Both the position numbers and the translations under genes were made by a program. Positions 41,127 to 49,395 of a stretch of DNA of 64,000 bases are shown one piece after another. Within the stretch, counting starts at the first letter, position 1. Every line of letters starts with the position of its first letter. This stretch comes from Prosthecobacter sp. (lineage in GTDB: Bacteria; Verrucomicrobiota; Verrucomicrobiia; Verrucomicrobiales; Verrucomicrobiaceae), in assembly GCA_019186985.1 (NCBI GenBank), contig JABARQ010000015.1, positions 287,553 to 351,552 of the forward strand. The letters are read 5' to 3'. Below the pieces are notes generated by a model, which was given only the letters and a program-made list of their open reading frames with translations, was not told the DNA's origin and searched no databases.

Positions 41127-41945
41127 TCAAAGGAGGGCGTTCACCGGCAGTGGCGTGAGGTCATTCACTCCTTGCGGGAACATGCGCTTCCGGAAAGTCA
41201 GGACCTCGGGCTCCGCTTCAGTGATCAAAACCACATGCTCATAATGGGCACTCGGCTTGCGATCCTGGGTGATGGCGGTCCAGTTGTCGCTGAGAATACG
41301 GGTCTTGGCCGTGCCGAGGTTGACCATCGGCTCAATCGCCAGGCTCATGCCGGCCTTCAGGCGCGGACGGTCGCCTTTCCTGCCGTAATTGGGCACCTGG
41401 GGCTCCTCGTGAAGCTTGCGGCCGACACCATGTCCCACGAACTCACGCACCACCGAGTAGCCATACTGCTGCACATGGTGCTCAACGCTGTGGGAAAGGT
41501 CGCCCAGCATCCATCCGTCACGCGCATGACGAATGGCCACATGCAGGGATTCTTCCGTTGCCGCGAGCAGATGCAGGGTTTCCCGGACAACGTTGCCCAC
41601 AGGAACGGTCAGGGCGTTGTCGCCAATCCAGCCGTCAAACTCGATCCCAACGTCAATCTTCACGATGTCGCCATCCTGAATGACCCGGGGCCCGCCGATG
41701 CCATGCACGACCTCCTCGTTGATGGAGATGCAGATGTGGCCGGGAAACTTGCGGTAGCCGAGGAAGGCGCTTTTGCATCCACGGGCCTTCATTTCCGCAG
41801 CGGCATAACGATCGACCTCTCCAGTGGTGACACCGACACCCACCTGGGCGGCAGTCTTGAGAAGGACGTCTCGGGCGAGTGCATTGGCCGCACGCAGCCC
41901 GTTCAGCACGGAACCGTGGCGGATGGGGATCTTGTTGCCGAGCAT
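41127..41945 (-). CDS. map: Methionine aminopeptidase, type I
   Basis: 272 aa; removes the initiator methionine from nascent proteins, using two metal ions. Family strings include CISINEEVVHGIGG, the metal ligands in VKIDVGIEFDGWIGDNALT (two Asp), FVGHGVGRKLHEEPQVPNYG (His), AGMSLAIEPMV (Glu) and the C-terminal SAHYEHVVLITE (Glu). No zinc-finger or SH3 N-terminal extension. It is 30 bp downstream of secY, the usual spc-operon position, but infA, rpmJ and rpsM do not follow; the next gene is the carbamoyltransferase operon. Confidence 0.95.
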   Translation of the reverse strand: MLGNKIPIRHGSVLNGLRAANALARDVLLKTAAQVGVGVTTGEVDRYAAAEMKARGCKSAFLGYRKFPGHICISINEEVVHGIGGPRVIQDGDIVKIDVGIEFDGWIGDNALTVPVGNVVRETLHLLAATEESLHVAIRHARDGWMLGDLSHSVEHHVQQYGYSVVREFVGHGVGRKLHEEPQVPNYGRKGDRPRLKAGMSLAIEPMVNLGTAKTRILSDNWTAITQDRKPSAHYEHVVLITEAEPEVLTFRKRMFPQGVNDLTPLPVNALL

Positions 41946-41975
41946 GTCAGTCGGGAGTCGCGAGCCGGATCGGCG

Positions 41976-43481
41976 TCACTTGCCGGTGGCGATGAAGTAG
42001 GCGACGCCGACGAGGGCGATGATGGCGATGCCGGTCCAGAGCCAGACGACCGTCGTGGAGTCAGCGACCTGACCGGTCTGGGCCATGCGGTCAACGCGGC
42101 CGCGGATGCGCCCCTTCTTGAGGAAGCCGTTGTACTGGCTCTGCAGCAGGTAGGTCTCGACCTGGCGCATCACGTCGAGGACCACGCCGACGAGGATGAG
42201 GAGGCTGGTGCCTCCAAAGAACTGGGCGGTCTGGGCGGAAATGCCCAGGAGACGGCTGACAAAGGCAGGCATCACATAAAGGCCGGTCAGGAAGATGGCG
42301 CCGGCGAAGGTCAGGCGGCTCATGGTGAAGTCGAGGAAGTCAGCAGTGGGCTTGCCGGGGCGGATGCCGGGCAGGTAGCCGCCGCTCTTCTTGAGGTCCT
42401 CGGAAATCTGGGTGGGCTGGAACATGGTGGCGACCCAGAAGTAGCTGAAGAAGAAGATCAGCGCGGCGGAAAGGGTGTAGTAAACCCAGCCCGAGCCGAT
42501 GAGGGCGGAAAATTCCTGAACCCACTTCACATCCGGAAACAGGGCGCTCAGAATCTGGGCGGGGAAGAGCAGGATGGCCTGGGCAAAGATGATCGGCATG
42601 ACACCGGAGTAATTCACCTTCAGGGGCAGGTACTGGGTCTGACCGCCATAAACCTTGCGGCCCACGACACGCTTCGCGTACTGGATGGCGATCCGTCGGG
42701 TGGCCTGCGTGATGGCGATGACCCCTGCGATGACCAGGATCATGAAGCCCAGCAGCAGGACCAGCGTGGCCGGCTTGGAGGCGCCTGCGGCACCGCTGAC
42801 GCCACCGACGTAGGTCTGCCAGACCTGAACCATGGCACCCGGAAGGTCGGCGACGATGTTCACGCAGATCAGGATGGAGACACCGTTGCCGATGCCGCGC
42901 TCCGTGATCATTTCACCCAGCCACATCATGAGCATGGTGCCGGCGGTGATGGTGATGACGGTCACGACGACAAAACCAAAGCCATAATCGGGCACCAGCG
43001 GCTTGCCGGTGCGGTCGATGACCTCCTGCAGGCCGCCCAGGAAGATGTTCTGACCGGGCTGGGCCAGGGACTTGGCCAGGAGATAACCCTGAAACAGGCA
43101 GAGGGCGATGGTGGCAAGGCGGGTGTACTGGGTGATCTTCTGACGTCCGCCTTCCTCACGAGCCATCTTGCTGAGCGGCGGATAGACGGCCGTCAGGAGC
43201 TGTAGCATGATGCTGGCGCTGATGTAGGGCATGATGCCGAGGGCGAAGATGGCGCAGTTCTGCAGGCCGCCACCGGAGAAGACGTTCAGAAGGGCTGCCA
43301 CCTGGGCGGCGGCTCCGCCACTGTCGGCACGGCTGCTGATCCATTCATCAAGCACGCTGCCGTCGACACCTGGAAGCGTGATGGCGGTGCCGATGCGGAC
43401 GATGACGATCATCGCCAGGGTGAAAAGGATGCGGGAGCGCAGTTCCGGAACTCTGAAGCTGTCGCGAAAGGCGGAAATCAT
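41976..43481 (-). CDS. secY: Preprotein translocase subunit SecY
   Basis: 501 aa, somewhat longer than the ~430-450 aa norm. Ten membrane segments are discernible. Conserved strings are RILFTLAMIVIVRIGTAITLPG (TM1), FALGIMPYISASIMLQLL (TM2), EGGRQKITQYTR, GERGIGNG-type ITERGIGNGVSILI and the cytoplasmic loop ending in PGIRPGKPT. SecY is the channel of the Sec translocon in the inner membrane. It is separated from rplO by 112 bp holding a structured element, so expression may be uncoupled from the upstream ribosomal genes. Confidence 0.97.
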   Translation of the reverse strand: MISAFRDSFRVPELRSRILFTLAMIVIVRIGTAITLPGVDGSVLDEWISSRADSGGAAAQVAALLNVFSGGGLQNCAIFALGIMPYISASIMLQLLTAVYPPLSKMAREEGGRQKITQYTRLATIALCLFQGYLLAKSLAQPGQNIFLGGLQEVIDRTGKPLVPDYGFGFVVVTVITITAGTMLMMWLGEMITERGIGNGVSILICVNIVADLPGAMVQVWQTYVGGVSGAAGASKPATLVLLLGFMILVIAGVIAITQATRRIAIQYAKRVVGRKVYGGQTQYLPLKVNYSGVMPIIFAQAILLFPAQILSALFPDVKWVQEFSALIGSGWVYYTLSAALIFFFSYFWVATMFQPTQISEDLKKSGGYLPGIRPGKPTADFLDFTMSRLTFAGAIFLTGLYVMPAFVSRLLGISAQTAQFFGGTSLLILVGVVLDVMRQVETYLLQSQYNGFLKKGRIRGRVDRMAQTGQVADSTTVVWLWTGIAIIALVGVAYFIATGK

Positions 43482-43517
43482 GGTCGAAGGGGGAAAGGAG
43501 GGGCTGGGATAAAGGAA

Positions 43518-43570
43518 AGCGGGCCTTGTCTCAAGACCAACTTTGCAAAGTTGGCAAGGACCGGCCCGCT
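43518..43570 (-). promoter_or_regulatory. Structured element between rplO and secY (18-bp palindrome in a hairpin)
   Basis: Outer arms AGCGGGCC (43518-43525) and GGCCCGCT (43563-43570) are perfectly complementary. Between them lies a perfect 18-bp palindrome CCAACTTTGCAAAGTTGG (43537-43554). On the minus strand the distal arm is followed by TTTCCTTT. It could be a rho-independent terminator, an attenuator, or a protein-binding site in the mRNA. Confidence 0.55.
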
Positions 43571-43593
43571 CAAAGGGTTGTTTCGGATTTGGA

Positions 43594-44034
43594 TCAGGCA
43601 GCGACGGTGCCGCCAGCCTTCTCGATCTTCTCGCGGGCGGAGGCGCTCAGGGTCTTGATCTCGACCGTCAGCTTGCGGCTGAGTTCGCCGGTGCCAAGGA
43701 TCTTGATGGCGTCGCAGGCGCGGTTGACGAGGCCCTTGTCACGAAGGGAGGCCTCATTGACCACGGCACCGTCGTCGAAGGCGTTGAGGTCGCCCACGTT
43801 GACGACTTCATAGACATCGCGGAAGCGGTCGTTGGAGAAGCCTTTTTTGGGAAGTCGGCGGAAAAGGGGCATCTGACCGCCTTCGAAGCCGGGGCGGATG
43901 CCGCGGCCGGCACGTGCCATCTGACCTTTGTGGCCCTTGCAGGAAGTCTTGCCGTGACCGGAGCTTTCGCCGCAGCCAATGCGCTTTTTGCGCTTGCGGG
44001 CACCGGGGCGGGGTTGGGAGTCGTGAAGACGCAT
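43594..44034 (-). CDS. rplO: 50S ribosomal protein L15
   Basis: 146 aa. The Gly/Arg/Lys-rich N-terminus (KRIGCGESSGHGKTSCKGHKGQMARAG) and MPLFRRLPKKGF are diagnostic of bacterial L15. It binds 23S rRNA late in large-subunit assembly. It follows rpsE by 36 bp; rpmD (L30), normally between rpsE and rplO, is absent here. Confidence 0.97.
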   Translation of the reverse strand: MRLHDSQPRPGARKRKKRIGCGESSGHGKTSCKGHKGQMARAGRGIRPGFEGGQMPLFRRLPKKGFSNDRFRDVYEVVNVGDLNAFDDGAVVNEASLRDKGLVNRACDAIKILGTGELSRKLTVEIKTLSASAREKIEKAGGTVAA

Positions 44035-44070
44035 GACAGTAAAGGTGTGGGGGATGAGGTTGAACCGCTC

Positions 44071-44592
44071 TTACAGGGCTTTGCGCTCCTTGATCTCCTT
44101 GCCGCGGGCGCGAAGGATCTCGTCCTTCGGACGCAGGGCATGGAGGGCGGCCAGGGTGGCCTTGACGACGTTGGCGTGGTTGCTGGAGCCGAAGGACTTG
44201 CCAATGACGTCCTTGACGCCGGCAGCTTCGAGAACGGCACGGGCGCCGCCGCCGGCGATGATGCCGGTACCAGGAGACGCCGGCTTCAGCATGATGTGAC
44301 CGCCGCCATGCTCGCCGATGACCTCGTGCGGGATGGTGTTGTTGTTGAGATGAACAAGGTTCATTTTCTTGCGGGAGGCCTCGGTCGCCTTCTTGATGGC
44401 GTCGGCGACTTCGTTCGCCTTGCCAAAACCCCAGCCCACGCGGCCGTTCTTGTCACCGGAGACGACAAGGGCGCTGAAGCTGAAGCGACGGCCGCCTTTC
44501 ACGACCTTGGCGCAGCGGTTGATGTGCACGACCTTCTCAACGGAGTCGCCACGGGAATCGCCTTCAGCGGCGTTGCGGATTTCTTCTGCCAT
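44071..44592 (-). CDS. rpsE: 30S ribosomal protein S5
   Basis: 173 aa. VVKGGRRFSFSALVVSGD, GWGFGKANEVADAIKKA and PGTGIIAGGGARAVLEAAGVKDVIGKSFGSSN are the canonical S5 double-stranded RNA-binding and C-terminal domains. It belongs to the 30S A-site region that affects decoding fidelity. It lies 25 bp after rplR. Confidence 0.97.
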   Translation of the reverse strand: MAEEIRNAAEGDSRGDSVEKVVHINRCAKVVKGGRRFSFSALVVSGDKNGRVGWGFGKANEVADAIKKATEASRKKMNLVHLNNNTIPHEVIGEHGGGHIMLKPASPGTGIIAGGGARAVLEAAGVKDVIGKSFGSSNHANVVKATLAALHALRPKDEILRARGKEIKERKAL

Positions 44593-44617
44593 AAAACTCG
44601 GTTCGGTGGAGGTGGAA

Positions 44618-44971
44618 TTAGAACTTCAGGCCCTTTTCGCGGGCGGCGTCTGCAAGGGCCTTGACCTTGCCGTGGTAGAAGAAGCCACCGCGGTCGAAGA
44701 CGATCTCCTCGATCTTGGCAGCCAGGGCGCGCTCGGCGACCGTCTGGCCGACCTTGGTGGCGCTGGCGATGTTCGCCTTGCCGCCGCCGAAGCCTTTTTC
44801 CTTGGTGGAGGCGGAGACGATGGTCTTGCCGGCCTCGTCGTCGATCAGCTGGGCGTAGACGTTGGTGTTGGAGAAGTAAACGGCCAGACGCGGACGGGTG
44901 GCGGTGCCTTTGACCTTCTGGCGGATGCGCGCGTGGATGCGCGAGCGGATGAGTTTGCGGTTGAGAGCCAT
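44618..44971 (-). CDS. rplR: 50S ribosomal protein L18
   Basis: 117 aa. [31 protein letters not shown] N-terminus, [19 protein letters not shown] and the C-terminal [28 protein letters not shown] match L18, which binds 5S rRNA with L5. It is 21 bp downstream of rplF, in normal spc order. Confidence 0.97.
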   Translation of the reverse strand: MALNRKLIRSRIHARIRQKVKGTATRPRLAVYFSNTNVYAQLIDDEAGKTIVSASTKEKGFGGGKANIASATKVGQTVAERALAAKIEEIVFDRGGFFYHGKVKALADAAREKGLKF

Positions 44972-44992
44972 GTTCTGGGTGGTCGTCTGGGG

Positions 44993-45532
44993 TTACTTCA
45001 CGCTCTTGCCGGCCTTGCGGCGGATATGTTCGCCTGCGTAACGCACGCCCTTGGCCTTGTAGGGCTCCGGCGGGTAGTAGGCGCGGATGTCGGCGGCGAG
45101 CTGGCCGACGACCTGCTTGTCGATGCCTTCGATGGCGATCTTGGTGTTTTCAGCCACCGTGACCTTCACGCCCGCAGGAATCGGGTGAAGACGGTCGTGG
45201 CTCTGGCCGAGCTGAAGGTCGATGACGTTGCCCTTGACGGCGGCACGGAAGCCGACGCCATGGATCTCAAGGTCCTTGCGGTAGCCCTGGCTGACGCCGT
45301 GGACCATGTTGCTGATCAGGCGCTGGGCGGTGCCGTGCATGGCGCGCACCTTGCGGTCCTCGCTTTCGCGGGTGACGTTGAGATGGTTGCCTTCGGCCGC
45401 GACGTTGACGCCTGCTGGAAGCGTCCAGTTGAGCTTGCCTTTCGGGCCTTCGACCAGGACGGAGCGGTCAGCGCCAATTTTGACGGAGACCTTGTCCGGA
45501 AGGGAGATGGGTTGTTTGCCGACTCGTGACAT
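44993..45532 (-). CDS. rplF: 50S ribosomal protein L6
   Basis: 179 aa. MSRVGKQPISLPDKV, VEGPKGKL, the central GYRKDLEIHGVGFRA and the C-terminal YYPPEPYKAKGVRYAGE, ending in RRKAGK, are standard L6 signatures. L6 sits near the GTPase-associated region of the large subunit. It is 26 bp after rpsH. Confidence 0.97.
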   Translation of the reverse strand: MSRVGKQPISLPDKVSVKIGADRSVLVEGPKGKLNWTLPAGVNVAAEGNHLNVTRESEDRKVRAMHGTAQRLISNMVHGVSQGYRKDLEIHGVGFRAAVKGNVIDLQLGQSHDRLHPIPAGVKVTVAENTKIAIEGIDKQVVGQLAADIRAYYPPEPYKAKGVRYAGEHIRRKAGKSVK

Positions 45533-45558
45533 GTGATGGGGTCCTCTTGTGTTGGGGT

Positions 45559-45948
45559 TTACCAGACCGTGGCGAGCAGCTCGCCGCCGACTTTCGCCTT
45601 CTTGGCGCGGGCGCCGGTCATCAGGCCGCGCGAGGTGGACAGGATGGCAATGCCAAGACCGCCGAGCACGCGGGGGATTTCGTCGCAGGAGACGTATTTG
45701 CGAAGACCGGGCTTCGAAACGCGGCCCAGATGGCGGACCACCGGGGACTTGCCCTGGTATTTGAGCTTCAGCTTCAGCTGGGGATGGGCGCCGGTGGTGA
45801 CCAGCTCATAGTTCCAGAGGTAGCCTTCCTCGTGAAGGATGCGGGCGATCTCGCTCTTCATCTTGGAGAAGGGAACGAGAACTTCCTGCTGGCCGGCCTT
45901 GGCGGCGTTGCGGATGCGGGTGAGAAGATCAGAAATGGGGTCGGTCAT
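45559..45948 (-). CDS. rpsH: 30S ribosomal protein S8
   Basis: 129 aa. DPISDLLTRIRNA at the N-terminus and the C-terminal GLGIAILSTSRGLMTGARAKKAKVGGELLATVW are diagnostic S8 sequences. S8 organises the central domain of 16S rRNA and in E. coli is the autoregulator of the spc operon. It is 39 bp after rplE; rpsN (S14), which usually lies between rplE and rpsH, is missing. Confidence 0.97.
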   Translation of the reverse strand: MTDPISDLLTRIRNAAKAGQQEVLVPFSKMKSEIARILHEEGYLWNYELVTTGAHPQLKLKLKYQGKSPVVRHLGRVSKPGLRKYVSCDEIPRVLGGLGIAILSTSRGLMTGARAKKAKVGGELLATVW

Positions 45949-45987
45949 GGCTCGGATGGAGTCGGACGGTTCAGGTCAGTTTCGGGT

Positions 45988-46578
45988 TCAAGCGGCGGCA
46001 GCTTCGCCTTCGCCCTGTTTCTGCTGCTGGCTGATCTTGCCACGGAAGGGCATGCCGAGCGCACGGAGGAGTTCACGGGCGTGATCATCGTTGTTGGTCG
46101 AGGTCACGAAGGTGATGTCAAAGCCGAGGGAGCGCTTGATCTTTTCAAGCTCGATCTCGGGGAAGATGGACTGGTCGGTGATGCCGAGGGTGTAGTTGCC
46201 GCGGCCGTCAAAGGAGCGGGGGGCCACGCCGCGGAAGTCACGCACGCGGGGCAGGGCGGTCTTCACCAGGCGCATGAGGAAGTCATACATCTTGTTGCCG
46301 CGGAGGGTCACCTTGACGCCGACGTTTTCACCGATGCGGAGCTTGAAGTTGGCAATGGCCTTCTTCGACTTGGTGATGATGGGCTTCTGGCCGGTGATGA
46401 GCTGCACTTCATTCACGGCGTCTTCCATCGCCTGCTTGCGCTCGCCCTGGGATCCGACGGAGCAGTTGATGACGATCTTTTCGAGCTTCGGCACCTGATG
46501 CACGTTGGCAACACCGAGCTGCTCCTTGAGGGCGGAACGCAATTTCTCGTGATAGAGAGTCTTGAGGACTGGGGTCAT
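45988..46578 (-). CDS. rplE: 50S ribosomal protein L5
   Basis: 196 aa from the ATG at 46576-46578 (MTPVLKTLYHEKLR); an upstream extension is not L5-like. Family strings include KIVINCSVG, ITGQKPIITKSKKAIANFKLR, GVKVTLRGNKMYDFLMRLV and RDFRGV. The C-terminal ~15 residues are a Gln/Ala-rich add-on. It is the first gene of the cluster: upstream is a divergent hydrolase gene, so rplN and rplX do not precede it as in most bacteria. Confidence 0.96.
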   Translation of the reverse strand: MTPVLKTLYHEKLRSALKEQLGVANVHQVPKLEKIVINCSVGSQGERKQAMEDAVNEVQLITGQKPIITKSKKAIANFKLRIGENVGVKVTLRGNKMYDFLMRLVKTALPRVRDFRGVAPRSFDGRGNYTLGITDQSIFPEIELEKIKRSLGFDITFVTSTNNDDHARELLRALGMPFRGKISQQQKQGEGEAAAA

Positions 46579-46830
46579 GGGGTTATGGGGATGAGCCTTT
46601 CCGCCGGGGGCCCTGGCGACGGCCAGGACAGTTGCCGGAGGGGGCAATGAGGGGCGCGGATGGTGGCGAGTCTGGACCAATTGGCAACCTCTTTTTCAAA
46701 AAACACTTTTTCACGCGTCTGCCTCCCCTCGCTGTCTTCAGTCCGAATCCGCCCGCCCTGACACCCTGTTGAGCTCGGAAGAGAAACCGGGGCATCTGCG
46801 TTTAGTCAGGCCTGACAACCCAACACCGAC

Positions 46831-49338
46831 ATGCGCACCCACCTGGCCTTGCTGCTTTTCATCCCCTCCCTTGCCCCGCTTCGCTCAGCGGAAGTCTTTG
46901 AAGCCGCGCTCGGCCGTGAAACCGAGCTTCCCAAGGGCAAGGAGGCCGATGGCATCCGGGGCGACTTTGTCCTGCGCAGTGACAAGATCGAGGCGACCGT
47001 CTCCCACAACGCCCCGAACCGCCGCGCCAACATGAGCACCTTCTACGGTGAAAACGGCGTCACTCCGGGCGCGCTTTATGACCTCACCCTGCGCGGTGCC
47101 GACAATGACCAGCTCGTGGTTTACAGCCCCTGCGGCCATGGCGCGGTCAGCTATGTGCGCATCGTCGACACCGGCGCCAAGAATGACGCCGCCGTCGAAT
47201 CCGTCACCAGCGCCGCCAAAAACGGCGGGGTCTACAAGCGCCATGAATACCGCGCCAGGGACGGCGCCCAGGGCCTGTTCATCACCACCACCCTGAAAAA
47301 CGAGACGGACAAGCCGCAGAAGGTGAACACCAAGGCGGACTTCACCCGCTTCGACAGCTCCGGCACCACCGGCGACGGCATCTTCTGGGCCGATGCCATC
47401 AACCCCGCCCACAAAGGTGCTTATGCCTTCGGCAACCTGAAGGTCACCGGCACCGACAAGACCGGCGACAACCTGGAGCTGGCCCCGGGGCAGGAAGTGG
47501 TCATCACCCGCTTTTTTGCCGTCGGCACCTCCCCCGCCCAGGCGGTCGGTGAAGTGCGCGCCGCCCAGGGAGCCAAGCTGGGAACCCTCAACGGCCGGAT
47601 CACCGACGCCTCCGGCAAGGGTGTGGCCACCGCCTCGGTTCTGGTGCCGGACGGCAAAACAGCCATCGCCGCCTATCCGGACGCCGAAGGCCGGTTCAGC
47701 CTGAAACTGCCCCAGGGCCCCGTCGAGCTTCGCATCACCGACCTCGGCCGCCCCGAGGCCAGAATCAGCGCCACAGTTGCCGAAGGTGCCACGCAGACGC
47801 CCAAGGTCGTCATGGCGGACGCCGCCGGCATCCGCTTCGCCATCACCGGCGAGGACGGCAACCCTCTGCCCTGCAAGGTCCATTTCACCCCGCTGGATGA
47901 CCAGGCGGCCAAGCTTGACCTCGGGCCGAAGTGGCGCGCCCACGGCTGCGTGGACCAGTATCACAGCGAAAACGGTCATTTCACCCAGCAGCTGACGCCG
48001 GGCAAATACCGGGTGGTCGTGGTGCGCGGGCCGGAATACGGCCACATCGACAAGGAGATCGTGGTGGCCGAGGGAAAGATCACTGAGCTCAAGGGAACCC
48101 TGAAGCGGCTCGTCGACACGAAGGGCTGGATCAGCAGCGACTTCCACAACCACAGCACGCCCAGCGGCGACAACGTCTGCGACACCGACGGACGCCTGAT
48201 CAACATCGCCGTCGAGCACCTGGAATTTGCTCCCACCACCGAGCATAACCGCTTTTACGACTGGGAGCCGCTGATCCAGAAGCTCGGCCTCGCCCCCTTC
48301 ATCAAGACCGTCAAGGGCGTCGAGCTGACCGGCAGCCGCCAGCACTTCAACGCCTTCCCGTTTGAACCCGACCCGCTGCTCCAGGACGGCGGCGCCCCGG
48401 CCTGGAACGACGACCCGCGCATCACCGCCCTGACCCTGCGCCGCTGGCAGGGCGAACGCGCCGACCGCTACATCCAGTTCAACCACCCCGACCTCAGCAA
48501 CATGTTCGTGGACCGCGACGGCGACGGCCTGCGCGACGGCGGCTTTGTCGGCGTCGGCGACATGATCGACGGCAGCGAATCCCAGAACGGCGCCGGCACC
48601 GACATCCTGGCCGAGGCGCCCTTCAAGGTCACCCGCTCCCCCGGCGCGCTTGCCGCCAAGGCCTCCAGCGTGCGTGAGTTCATCTGGCGCCAGCTTCTCA
48701 ACCAGGGCCTGCGCGTCACCGCCGTCGGTGTCGCCGACGCCCACAGCGTCTATGGCAACGGTGTGGGCTGCTGGCGCGGCTACATCCCCAGCAGCACCGA
48801 TGACCCCGCGAAGATCGACTGGGCGGAGCTCGCCCCGCGTGTCAAAAAGGGCAATCTTGTGCTCAGCACCGGCCCCTTCCTCGAAGTCACCACCCAGAAC
48901 GGCAAGATCGCCGGCGACGACGACCGCGCCACGGGCGGCATCGACCTGGATGTGCGCGTCCAATGCACCGACTGGATGGACATCGACCGCGTCCAGGTGC
49001 TGGTGAACAGCCGTCCGGATCCGAAGCTCAACTTCACCCGCAAGACCCACCCGAAGATGTTCAAGGAAGGTGTCGTGAAGTTCCATGAAAAAATCCATGT
49101 GCCCCTGCAGCATGACGCCCACCTCATCGTCGTGGCGATCGACGAGGACGGTGATCAAAAAGTTGGCTACGGCACCAGCGATTACGCGAAGCTGCGCCCC
49201 TGCGCCTACAACAACCCCATCTATGTCGACGCCGACGGCTCCGGCTTCAAACCCAACGGCGACACGCTCGGCTACGACCTGCCCGCCATGGGCATGACCG
49301 CCGACAAGGCCCGCGTGCTGCTGGAGGCGAAGAAGTAG
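46831..49338 (+). CDS. Secreted CehA/McbA-type PHP-domain metallohydrolase
   Basis: 835 aa with a signal peptide (MRTHLALLLFIPSLAPLRSA). The N-terminal ~400 residues are beta-rich with carboxypeptidase-regulatory-like repeats (ITDASGKGVATASVLVPDG, GEDGNPLPCKVHF). The PHP catalytic part begins at D-F-H-N-H-S (D437, H439, H441) and continues with FAPTTEHNRFYDW, VKGVELTGS, IQFNHPDL and VGVADAHS, the metal-ligand motifs of the CehA/McbA family of phosphoesterases. An EF-hand-like VDRDGDGLRDGG follows IQFNHPDLSNM. It is likely an extracytoplasmic phosphoesterase or esterase; substrate unknown. Followed by a clear terminator. Confidence 0.88.
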   Translation: MRTHLALLLFIPSLAPLRSAEVFEAALGRETELPKGKEADGIRGDFVLRSDKIEATVSHNAPNRRANMSTFYGENGVTPGALYDLTLRGADNDQLVVYSPCGHGAVSYVRIVDTGAKNDAAVESVTSAAKNGGVYKRHEYRARDGAQGLFITTTLKNETDKPQKVNTKADFTRFDSSGTTGDGIFWADAINPAHKGAYAFGNLKVTGTDKTGDNLELAPGQEVVITRFFAVGTSPAQAVGEVRAAQGAKLGTLNGRITDASGKGVATASVLVPDGKTAIAAYPDAEGRFSLKLPQGPVELRITDLGRPEARISATVAEGATQTPKVVMADAAGIRFAITGEDGNPLPCKVHFTPLDDQAAKLDLGPKWRAHGCVDQYHSENGHFTQQLTPGKYRVVVVRGPEYGHIDKEIVVAEGKITELKGTLKRLVDTKGWISSDFHNHSTPSGDNVCDTDGRLINIAVEHLEFAPTTEHNRFYDWEPLIQKLGLAPFIKTVKGVELTGSRQHFNAFPFEPDPLLQDGGAPAWNDDPRITALTLRRWQGERADRYIQFNHPDLSNMFVDRDGDGLRDGGFVGVGDMIDGSESQNGAGTDILAEAPFKVTRSPGALAAKASSVREFIWRQLLNQGLRVTAVGVADAHSVYGNGVGCWRGYIPSSTDDPAKIDWAELAPRVKKGNLVLSTGPFLEVTTQNGKIAGDDDRATGGIDLDVRVQCTDWMDIDRVQVLVNSRPDPKLNFTRKTHPKMFKEGVVKFHEKIHVPLQHDAHLIVVAIDEDGDQKVGYGTSDYAKLRPCAYNNPIYVDADGSGFKPNGDTLGYDLPAMGMTADKARVLLEAKK

Positions 49339-49355
49339 GAGCCCTGCACGCCCTC

Positions 49356-49391
49356 ACCGCCCTGCGCAACCCCTGTGCCGGGCGGTTTTTT
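49356..49391 (+). terminator. Rho-independent terminator after the CehA/McbA-like gene
   Basis: ACCGCCC (49356-49362) and GGGCGGT (49380-49386) form a perfect 7-bp stem, and the plus strand continues with TTTTTTC (49386-49391). It lies just before the convergent DUF1501 stop codon. Confidence 0.85.
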
Positions 49392-49395
49392 CGCA

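Noticed and set aside
40862..41158. 98-codon open frame in the spacer between map and the carbamoyltransferase gene
   Set aside because: Its composition tracks the hairpin-rich non-coding repeat, it overlaps the end of map, and has no domain or conserved start context.
41037..43205. Long open frame on the plus strand opposite map and secY
   Set aside because: It lies entirely antisense to two highly conserved genes and its product is Gly/Asp/His-rich without family features; GC-rich codon bias produces such frames.
46885..49158. Long minus-strand open frame across the CehA/McbA-like gene
   Set aside because: The plus-strand gene has a signal peptide, PHP motifs and a terminator; the antisense product is low-complexity Val/Gly/Asp-rich.
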